NCBI RefSeq assembly: GCF_028656935.1
Contig: NZ_JAMDGZ010000015.1
Coordinates: 1 to 64,000 of the forward strand
Source of the DNA: Pseudomonas rubra
GTDB taxonomy: Bacteria; Pseudomonadota; Gammaproteobacteria; Pseudomonadales; Pseudomonadaceae
DNA: 64,000 bases
Direction: 5' to 3'
The stretch's first letter is position 1; each line of letters begins with the position of its first letter. A program made the position numbers and the translations under genes. Under the pieces are notes generated by a model that had not been told where the DNA came from, searched no databases, and was given only the letters and a program-made list of their open reading frames with translations. Positions 58,335 through 64,000 of the stretch are shown piece after piece.

Positions 58335-59492
58335 TCAGCCGGGCGGCGGCAAACCCAGAAAGCCGCACAGCTCGCGGCGCTTGGCCAGCGCGTCGTGGCG
58401 CCCGAGCTCGATCAGTTCACTGCAGTAGCCGGCTTCGAACAACAGATAGCTAAGGACACCGGCACCACTGGTTTTGGTCGCCCCCGGCCCACGCAGGAAC
58501 AGCCTCAAGGCCGCAGGCAGCTCTCGCCGGTGACGGGCGGCAATCTCGTCCAGTGGCTGGCTGGGCGCGACCACCAACACCTCGACCGGAGCCAGGCCCA
58601 GGCGTCGACGCTCCAGATGCTCGGGCATCAGGTGGCTGAGGTGGTTGAGGCGCTGCAGCAACTCGATATCGTCTTCCAGGCTGTCAATGAAGGTGCTGTT
58701 GAGCATGTGCCCGCCGATCTGCGCCAGGCTCGGTTGTTGGCCGCTGAAGATACGCTGGCGCATCTCGCCCTCGTTGGGCCGCTGCGGGTTGCCGCTGACC
58801 CCGACCACCAGAACGCGGCTGGCACCCAGGTGCAGCGCCGGGCTGATCGGCGCCGATTGGCGCACCGCACCGTCGCCGAAGAACTCTTCACCCAGCTTGA
58901 CCGGGGCGAACAACAAGGGGATCGCCGAGCTTGCCAGCAGGTGTTCGATGCGAAGGTCGGTGGGCAAGCCGATGCGCCGGTGACGCAGCCAGGGGTCGAT
59001 GGCGCCTTTGCCCTGATAGAAGGTCACCGCCTGGCCGGATTCGTAACCGAAGGCCGTCACCGCTACAGCGCGCAGGTGCTGCTGCTCGATGGCGTGGCCG
59101 ATACCGTTCAAGTCCAGGTGCTGGGTGAGCAGTTTGCGCAACGGCGAGCTGTCGAGCAGCGCCACCGGCACTGGTGCACCGAGGCCGAGCAGGCTGTGAC
59201 CGACAAACCGGCTGGCCTGGCGGATGACCCCAGGCCAGTCGCTGCGCAGCACCTGATGACTGCGAAAGCCCTGCCAGAAACTGGTCAGGCGGCGGATCGC
59301 GTCAGCAAAGTGCATGGCGCCACTGGCCAGGGTCACGGCATTGATCGCGCCAGCCGAGGTGCCGACGATCACCGGGAAGGGGTTGACCGCACCGGGCGGC
59401 AACAGGTCGGCGATGCCAGCCAGCACACCGACCTGGTAGGCGGCGCGGGCACCACCGCCGGAGAGGATCAAGCCGGTGACAGGTTCAGCCAT
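58335..59492 (-). CDS. RssA-like patatin phospholipase
   Basis: Patatin-like protein of 385 aa. The oxyanion loop SGGGARAAYQVG (11-22), nucleophile Ser46 in GTSAG and catalytic Asp in GDGAVRQSAP are present. The C-terminal part (about 230-385) is helical. It probably cleaves acyl chains of phospholipids in the cytoplasm or at the inner membrane; the substrate is inferred from the family. It is convergent with the mlaA-like gene (six bases between stops). Confidence 0.9.
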   Translation of the reverse strand: MAEPVTGLILSGGGARAAYQVGVLAGIADLLPPGAVNPFPVIVGTSAGAINAVTLASGAMHFADAIRRLTSFWQGFRSHQVLRSDWPGVIRQASRFVGHSLLGLGAPVPVALLDSSPLRKLLTQHLDLNGIGHAIEQQHLRAVAVTAFGYESGQAVTFYQGKGAIDPWLRHRRIGLPTDLRIEHLLASSAIPLLFAPVKLGEEFFGDGAVRQSAPISPALHLGASRVLVVGVSGNPQRPNEGEMRQRIFSGQQPSLAQIGGHMLNSTFIDSLEDDIELLQRLNHLSHLMPEHLERRRLGLAPVEVLVVAPSQPLDEIAARHRRELPAALRLFLRGPGATKTSGAGVLSYLLFEAGYCSELIELGRHDALAKRRELCGFLGLPPPG

Positions 59493-59520
59493 TTTACCTT
59501 CCTGGATATTGGGTGAATTC

Positions 59521-59546
59521 TTCGCGGGGCAAGCCCGCTCCCACAG
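59521..59546. repeat. Single REP element
   Basis: One copy of the REP core (TTCGCGGGGCAAGCCCGCTC, continuing CCACAG) directly upstream of the patatin start, without a full inverted partner. Confidence 0.65.
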
Positions 59547-59571
59547 AGGTCACCTCACCCCCGCGATAGCC

Positions 59572-60504
59572 TCAACGCCGCTTTTCGTAGAGCTTCGGTG
59601 CACCGGGCGGGCGCGACTTGAAGCGCCGATGCGCCCACAGGTACTGCTCCGGGCATTCGCGCAGCGCCGCTTCGATCCACTGGTTGATGCGCAGGCAATC
59701 GGCCTCTTCGCTCTCGCCGGGGAAGTCCGCAAGCGGCGGATGAATCACCAGCCGGTAACCGCTGCCATCGGCCAGACGCTGCTGGGTGAAAGGGATCACC
59801 CGGGCCTTGCCCAGCCGGGCAAATTTAGTGGTGGCGGTGACGGTCGCCGCCTCGATGCCAAACAACGGCACGAACAGGCTCTGCTTGGCGCCATAGTCCT
59901 GATCCGGTGCATACCAGATGGCGCGCCCGGCGCGCAGCAACTTGAGCATGCCGCGCACATCTTCGCGCTCTACCGCCAGCGAGTCGAGGTTGTGCCGCTC
60001 GCGCCCCCGGCGCTGGATGAAATCGAACACCGGGTTGCCGTGTTCGCGGTACATCCCGTCAATGGTGTGTTCCTGGCCCAGCAAGGCGGCGCCGATTTCC
60101 AGGGTGGTGAAGTGCAGGGCCATGAGGATCGCCCCCTGACCATCACGCTGCGCGGCCTGCAGGTGTTCCAGCCCTTCGATGTGCGCCAGCTGCGCCAGAC
60201 GGGCCTTTGGCCACCACCAGCTCATGGCCATTTCGAAGAAGGCGATGCCGGTGGAGGCGAAATTTTCCTTGAGCAGACGCTGCCGTTCGACGGACGGTAG
60301 CTCGGGGAAGCACAGCTCAAGGTTACGCGCCGCAATAGAGCGGCGCTCGCCGGCCACCCGGTACATCAGCGCCCCCAGGGCACGGCCGAGCGCCAGCAAT
60401 GCCGGGTACGGCAGCTGTATGATCAGCCACAGCAGGCCCAGGCCCAGCCATAGCGGCCAGAAGCGCGGGTGCAGGAAGTAACGACGAAAACGCGGGCGAT
60501 CCAT
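59572..60504 (-). CDS. Lipid A biosynthesis lauroyl/acyl transferase (LpxL/HtrB family)
   Basis: Membrane-anchored acyltransferase of 310 aa. An N-terminal helix (PLWLGLGLLWLIIQLPYP, about residues 16-40) and the HX4E motif HFTTLE (MALHFTTLEIG), with YAPDQDYGAKQS and PPGAPKLYE, fit LpxL/HtrB, which adds secondary acyl chains to lipid A. The ATG at 60504 is used; the frame is open far upstream into minC but without similarity. It is divergent from minC. Substrate chain length cannot be told. Confidence 0.92.
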   Translation of the reverse strand: MDRPRFRRYFLHPRFWPLWLGLGLLWLIIQLPYPALLALGRALGALMYRVAGERRSIAARNLELCFPELPSVERQRLLKENFASTGIAFFEMAMSWWWPKARLAQLAHIEGLEHLQAAQRDGQGAILMALHFTTLEIGAALLGQEHTIDGMYREHGNPVFDFIQRRGRERHNLDSLAVEREDVRGMLKLLRAGRAIWYAPDQDYGAKQSLFVPLFGIEAATVTATTKFARLGKARVIPFTQQRLADGSGYRLVIHPPLADFPGESEEADCLRINQWIEAALRECPEQYLWAHRRFKSRPPGAPKLYEKRR

Positions 60505-60556
60505 TAAAGATTCCGGAAAGACAAGGGCCGGGCATTCTACAACGGTTCGGCACGGG

Positions 60557-60585
60557 TTGCGGCCAACCGGTGTTCTCGTTATAAG
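60557..60585 (+). promoter_or_regulatory. Probable sigma-70 promoter of minCDE
   Basis: TTGCGG at 60557 and TATAAG at 60580-60585 with a 17-base spacer resemble a -35/-10 pair. Transcription would start near 60592, about 25 bases before the minC start. Confidence 0.5.
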
Positions 60586-60616
60586 TCTGAGCACTTTTTC
60601 GTAACAAGCCGCCCTA

Positions 60617-61375
60617 ATGCAGACCATGAGCCAAACCCAAACGCCAGACCAAGACCCCGTGTTCCAGCTCAAGGGCAGCATGCTCGCCATAACCGTGCTC
60701 GAGCTTGCCCGGAACAACCTCGAAGGCCTCGACCGGCAGTTGGCGGCCAAGGTCGCCCAGGCACCGAATTTCTTCAGCAACACCCCGCTGGTGCTGGCCC
60801 TGGACAAGCTGCCGGCCGGTGAAGGCGCGGTCGATCTGCCCGGACTGATGCGCGTCTGCCGCCACCACGGCCTGCGCACCCTGGCGATCCGCGCCAGCCG
60901 TATCGAAGACATTGCCGCGGCAATCGCCATCGACCTGCCGGTGCTGCCACCGTCCGGCGCCCGTGAGCGAGCACTGGAGCCGGAGCCGGAAGTGAAAAAG
61001 CCCGAGCCTGCACCCGCACCCGTAGTGGCGCCGGAGCCGGCCATCCGCCCGACCAAGATCATCACCACGCCGGTACGTGGTGGCCAGCAGATCTACGCTC
61101 AAGGGGGCGATCTGGTGGTGGTGTCGTCGGTAAGCCCGGGTGCGGAACTTCTCGCCGATGGCAACATCCATGTGTACGGTGCAATGCGTGGGCGGGCACT
61201 GGCCGGGATCAAAGGCAATACCCGGGCACGGATCTTCTGCCAGCAGCTGACCGCCGAGATGGTCTCGATCGCCGGGCAATACAAGGTCTCCGAAGACCTG
61301 CGCCGCGATCCGCTGTGGGGGGCCGGGGTGCAGGTCAGCCTGTCCGGTGACGTGTTGAACATCACCCGCCTTTAA
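60617..61375 (+). CDS. minC: Septum site-determining protein MinC
   Basis: FtsZ inhibitor of 252 aa. The N-terminal domain ([23 protein letters not shown]) is followed by an Ala/Pro/Glu-rich linker (about residues 120-145). The C-terminal beta-helix ([47 protein letters not shown]) binds MinD. Start codon ATG at 60617 or 60626; neither has a clear ribosome site. First gene of minCDE. Confidence 0.96.
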   Translation: MQTMSQTQTPDQDPVFQLKGSMLAITVLELARNNLEGLDRQLAAKVAQAPNFFSNTPLVLALDKLPAGEGAVDLPGLMRVCRHHGLRTLAIRASRIEDIAAAIAIDLPVLPPSGARERALEPEPEVKKPEPAPAPVVAPEPAIRPTKIITTPVRGGQQIYAQGGDLVVVSSVSPGAELLADGNIHVYGAMRGRALAGIKGNTRARIFCQQLTAEMVSIAGQYKVSEDLRRDPLWGAGVQVSLSGDVLNITRL

Positions 61376-61471
61376 CGGATACTTGCCACCATTTTCTGCG
61401 CAACTTTTTTCAATGTTGCCGTTTTTTGTATTTTTGGGACTCGACGTCCTTTTCTTTAGGGGTGAAACACC

Positions 61472-62284
61472 TTGGCCAAGATTCTCGTGGTTACATCCGG
61501 CAAGGGTGGTGTGGGTAAGACCACCACCAGCGCCGCTATTGGTACCGGCCTCGCACTGCGCGGGCACAAGACTGTCATTGTCGACTTCGACGTCGGCCTG
61601 CGTAACCTCGACCTGATCATGGGCTGCGAACGCCGCGTGGTGTACGACTTCGTCAACGTGGTCAACGGCGAAGCCAACCTGCAGCAGGCACTGATCAAGG
61701 ACAAGCGCCTTGAGAACCTGTACGTGCTGGCCGCAAGCCAGACCCGTGACAAGGACGCGCTGACCCAGGAAGGCGTGGAAAAGGTCCTGATGCAGCTCAA
61801 AGAAGACTTCGAATACGTGGTCTGCGACTCACCGGCCGGTATCGAGAAAGGCGCCCACCTGGCCATGTACTTCGCTGACGAAGCGATCGTCGTGACCAAC
61901 CCGGAAGTCTCCTCGGTACGTGACTCGGACCGTATGCTGGGCCTGCTGGCGAGCAAATCGCGCCGCGCCGAACGCAACGAAGACCCGATCAAGGAACACC
62001 TGCTGATCACCCGCTACCACCCGGAGCGCGTCAGCCAGGGCGAAATGCTCGGCGTCGAAGACGTCAAGGAAATCCTCTCGGTGGCCCTGCTGGGCGTGAT
62101 CCCCGAATCCCAGGCGGTGCTCAAGGCATCCAACCAGGGCGTGCCGGTGATCCTTGACGACCAGAGCGACGCTGGCCAGGCCTATAGCGATACCGTTGAC
62201 CGTCTGCTGGGCAAAAACGTGGAACATCGGTTCCTTGATGTGAAGAAGAAGGGATTCTTCGAGCGCCTGTTTGGAGGCAACTAA
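61472..62284 (+). CDS. minD: Septum site-determining ATPase MinD
   Basis: ParA-type ATPase of 270 aa. The deviant Walker A is TSGKGGVGKTTTSA (9-22). The C-terminal amphipathic helix KKKGFFERLFGGN binds the membrane. It cycles on the membrane with MinE to place the division site and brings MinC to FtsZ-free zones. The start is TTG at 61472, preceded by AGGGGTG. minE begins three bases after the stop. Confidence 0.98.
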   Translation: MAKILVVTSGKGGVGKTTTSAAIGTGLALRGHKTVIVDFDVGLRNLDLIMGCERRVVYDFVNVVNGEANLQQALIKDKRLENLYVLAASQTRDKDALTQEGVEKVLMQLKEDFEYVVCDSPAGIEKGAHLAMYFADEAIVVTNPEVSSVRDSDRMLGLLASKSRRAERNEDPIKEHLLITRYHPERVSQGEMLGVEDVKEILSVALLGVIPESQAVLKASNQGVPVILDDQSDAGQAYSDTVDRLLGKNVEHRFLDVKKKGFFERLFGGN

Positions 62285-62287
62285 CCA

Positions 62288-62542
62288 ATGAACCTTTTTG
62301 ACTTCTTTCGTGCCAGCAAAAAAGTAAGCACCGCCTCGGTCGCGAAAGAGCGTCTACAGATCATCGTGGCGCACGAGCGCGGTCAGCGCAGTACTCCGGA
62401 CTACCTGCCAGCCCTGCAGAAGGAACTGGTGGAAGTGATCCGCAAGTACGTCAACATCGGCTCCGATGATGTGCAGGTCGCTCTGGAAAACCAGGGCAGC
62501 TGCTCGATCCTGGAACTCAACATCACCCTGCCCGATCGCTGA
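62288..62542 (+). CDS. minE: Cell division topological specificity factor MinE
   Basis: Protein of 84 aa. The start [30 protein letters not shown] contains the membrane helix and the MinD-contact helix, and the C-terminal half ([17 protein letters not shown]) is the dimer domain. It stimulates MinD ATPase to drive pole-to-pole cycling. It ends the minCDE unit; a REP pair follows. Confidence 0.98.
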   Translation: MNLFDFFRASKKVSTASVAKERLQIIVAHERGQRSTPDYLPALQKELVEVIRKYVNIGSDDVQVALENQGSCSILELNITLPDR

Positions 62543-62560
62543 TCGGCACCTAGGGACCAC

Positions 62561-62635
62561 CTGTGGGAGCGGGCTTGCCCCGCGATAGCGATGTGACTGA
62601 CCCATCGCTATCGCGGGGCAAGCCCGCTCCTACCT
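62561..62635. repeat. Paired REP element, GGGCTTGCCCCGCGAT class
   Basis: Two inverted REP copies (core GTGGGAGCGGGCTTGCCCCG) with extended arms TAGCGATG/CATCGCTA and a 13-base loop. It separates minE from the pseudouridine synthase gene and may protect or end the minCDE transcript. Confidence 0.87.
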
Positions 62636-62651
62636 GTTTTTGGAACACGCA

Positions 62652-63287
62652 ATGCCGCTGTCCAACGTTCACATCCTGCATGAAGATGCCGCCATCCTGG
62701 TGATCAACAAGCCGACCCTGCTGCTGTCCGTGCCAGGCCGGGCCGAAGACAACAAGGATTGCCTGATCACCCGCCTGCAGGAAAACGGCTACCCCGACGC
62801 CCTGATCGTCCATCGACTTGACTGGGAAACCTCGGGGATCATCCTCCTGGCCCGCGACGCCGACAGCCACCGCGAGCTGTCGCGGCAGTTTCACGACCGC
62901 GAGACCGAGAAAGCCTATACCGCCTTGTGCTGGGGCCAACCGGCGCTGGACAGCGGCAGCATCGACCTGCCGCTGCGCTATGACCCGCCAACCAAGCCGC
63001 GGCACGTGGTCGACCATGAACAGGGCAAGCATGCCCTGACCTTCTGGCGCATCGTCGAGCGCTGTGGCGATCATTGCCGGGTCGAGCTGACGCCGATCAC
63101 CGGGCGCTCGCATCAGTTGCGCGTGCACATGCTGTCGATCGGTCATCCGCTGCTGGGTGATCGCCTGTATGCCTATCCTGAGGCGCTGGCGGCCCATGAG
63201 CGGCTGTGCCTGCATGCGAGCATGCTGAGCTTTACCCATCCGGTTAGCGGTGAGCGCCTGCGCTTCGAGTGTCCGGCGCCGTTCTAA
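62652..63287 (+). CDS. RluA-family RNA pseudouridine synthase
   Basis: Pseudouridine synthase of 211 aa without an S4 domain. The catalytic Asp57 lies in VHRLDWETSGIILLA, and GRSHQLRVHMLSIGHPLLGD is conserved. The length is that of RluA-type enzymes that modify 23S rRNA and tRNA; exact targets are not readable. The ATG at 62652 is used. It is downstream of minE as in P. aeruginosa. Confidence 0.92.
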   Translation: MPLSNVHILHEDAAILVINKPTLLLSVPGRAEDNKDCLITRLQENGYPDALIVHRLDWETSGIILLARDADSHRELSRQFHDRETEKAYTALCWGQPALDSGSIDLPLRYDPPTKPRHVVDHEQGKHALTFWRIVERCGDHCRVELTPITGRSHQLRVHMLSIGHPLLGDRLYAYPEALAAHERLCLHASMLSFTHPVSGERLRFECPAPF

Positions 63288-63300
63288 GAACGCGTCGCCC

Positions 63301-63376
63301 CCAATCGCTGGCAAGCCAGCTCCCACAGGTACTGCACACATCAGACCTTGTGGGAGCTGGCTTGCCAGCGATTGGG
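63301..63376. repeat. Paired REP element, TGGCTTGCCAGCGAT class
   Basis: Two inverted REP copies (core GTGGGAGCTGGCTTGCCAGC, ends CCAATCGC/GCGATTGG) with about 20 bases between. Same class as 33631-33696. It lies between the pseudouridine synthase gene and apeB. Confidence 0.85.
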
Positions 63377-63435
63377 ACCACACAAATCCCCAGCCAACTA
63401 GGCTAAACTCGCGCCACTGCTGTCTGGAGTGACCT

Positions 63436-64000
63436 ATGCGCGATGCACTGAATCAAGGCCTGATCGACTTCCTCAAGGCCTCCCCTACGCCGTTCCATGC
63501 CACCGCCGCCCTGGCTCAGCGCCTCGATGCCGCCGGTTACCAGCGCCTGGACGAGCGCGACAGCTGGGCCACCGTGGCCGGCGGTCGCTACTACCTGACC
63601 CGCAACGATTCCTCGATCATCGCCTTCAAGCTCGGCCGTCACTCGCCGTTGCTCGACGGTATCCGCCTGGTCGGCGCCCACACCGACAGCCCGTGCCTGC
63701 GGGTCAAGCCGCAGCCCGAACTGCAGCGCCAGGGTTTCTGGCAACTGGGCGTGGAAGTCTACGGCGGCGCCCTGCTCGCACCGTGGTTCGACCGTGACCT
63801 GTCGCTGGCCGGGCGGGTAACCTTCCGCCGTGACGGCAAGGTTGAAAGCCAGCTGGTCGACTTCAAGCTGCCGATCGCGGTGATTCCAAACCTTGCGATC
63901 CACCTCAACCGCACCGCCAACGAAGGTTGGACGATCAATCCGCAGACCGAGCTGCCGCCGATCCTGGCCCAGGTCGCCGGTGACGAGCGCGTGGACTTTC
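63436..64000 (+). CDS. apeB: M18-family aminopeptidase (partial, runs off the window)
   Basis: First 188 residues of an M18 metallo-aminopeptidase. The start [21 protein letters not shown] is typical of the family, and His82 in [14 protein letters not shown] is a zinc ligand. [15 protein letters not shown] follows. The family removes N-terminal (often acidic) residues in the cytoplasm. TGGAG precedes the ATG at 63436. The C-terminal half with the other ligands is outside the window. Confidence 0.95.
   Translation, partial: MRDALNQGLIDFLKASPTPFHATAALAQRLDAAGYQRLDERDSWATVAGGRYYLTRNDSSIIAFKLGRHSPLLDGIRLVGAHTDSPCLRVKPQPELQRQGFWQLGVEVYGGALLAPWFDRDLSLAGRVTFRRDGKVESQLVDFKLPIAVIPNLAIHLNRTANEGWTINPQTELPPILAQVAGDERVDF

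Noticed and set aside
59572..61068. Longer reading of the LpxL-like gene to 61068
   Set aside because: The extra 188 codons are antisense to minC and lack similarity; the family start is the ATG at 60504.
33631..63376. Repeated short palindromic units that might suggest CRISPR
   Set aside because: Copies are scattered singly or in inverted pairs with no regular spacers or cas genes; they are REP elements.

Overview
The window is a chromosomal segment of a Pseudomonas, most likely of the putida/fluorescens type. The evidence is gene content and order: serC-pheA-tyrA/aroA-cmk-rpsA-ihfB leading into an O-antigen locus, then mtnA, ubiG-mupP-yciK, rbdA, fumC-bolA, rsmI, actP-betX and minCDE. Paired REP hairpins of the Pseudomonas type sit between genes. 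There are no rRNA or tRNA genes, no prophage and no CRISPR array that I can see.

Left part (about 1-19,100), nearly all minus strand: a Wzx/Wzy-type O-antigen (B-band-like LPS) locus in the classic Pseudomonas position between ihfB and wbpM. From the promoter side it reads ihfB, lapA-like, wzz, acyltransferase, wecE-like aminotransferase, wzx, glycosyltransferase, wzy-like, capE/F/G (UDP-L-FucNAc synthesis), WbuB-like glycosyltransferase, PglC-like initiating transferase, PglD-like acetyltransferase, PglE-like aminotransferase and wbpM. A broken IS5-family transposase, a second wzz and a ComEA-like gene follow. One initiating transferase plus two glycosyltransferases fit three precursor routes (UDP-4-amino-4,6-dideoxy-GlcNAc/bacillosamine type, UDP-L-FucNAc and dTDP-Fuc4N type), so a trisaccharide repeat is a reasonable inference. 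The wzy-wzx-wecE stretch is clearly richer in A+T than the flanks, as expected for an exchangeable O-antigen cassette.

Middle (19,100-33,700): core housekeeping genes. The rpsA/cmk/tyrA-aroA/pheA/serC/gyrA block is tightly packed on the minus strand. mtnA and a methylthioadenosine deaminase are divergent, and the latter is followed by ubiG-mupP and yciK.

Right part (33,700-64,000): mixed orientation. It holds an UndA-type non-heme iron 1-alkene synthase, an RbdA-like c-di-GMP enzyme, an ABC exporter, a DsbA-like protein, trhO, a BolA-family gene, a DUF2059 protein, fumC, an EamA transporter, polyphosphate:AMP phosphotransferase, mnmC, yheU, rsmI and ynfA. These are followed by an SDR, a DUF3309 peptide, the acetate permease pair DUF485/actP, an orphan betaine-binding protein and a GH17 beta-glucan enzyme. 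An envelope-lipid group (alpha/beta hydrolase, MlaA-like, RssA patatin, LpxL/HtrB-like), minCDE, an RluA-type pseudouridine synthase and the start of an M18 aminopeptidase close the window.

Nothing here looks like an unknown multigene defence or mobile system. The points most worth a second look are the O-antigen pathway combination and its IS5 scar, the UndA gene with all metal ligands in place, an AroA domain carrying the class II motifs, the hydrolase-MlaA overlapping pair, and a perfect palindrome upstream of the acetate permease operon.
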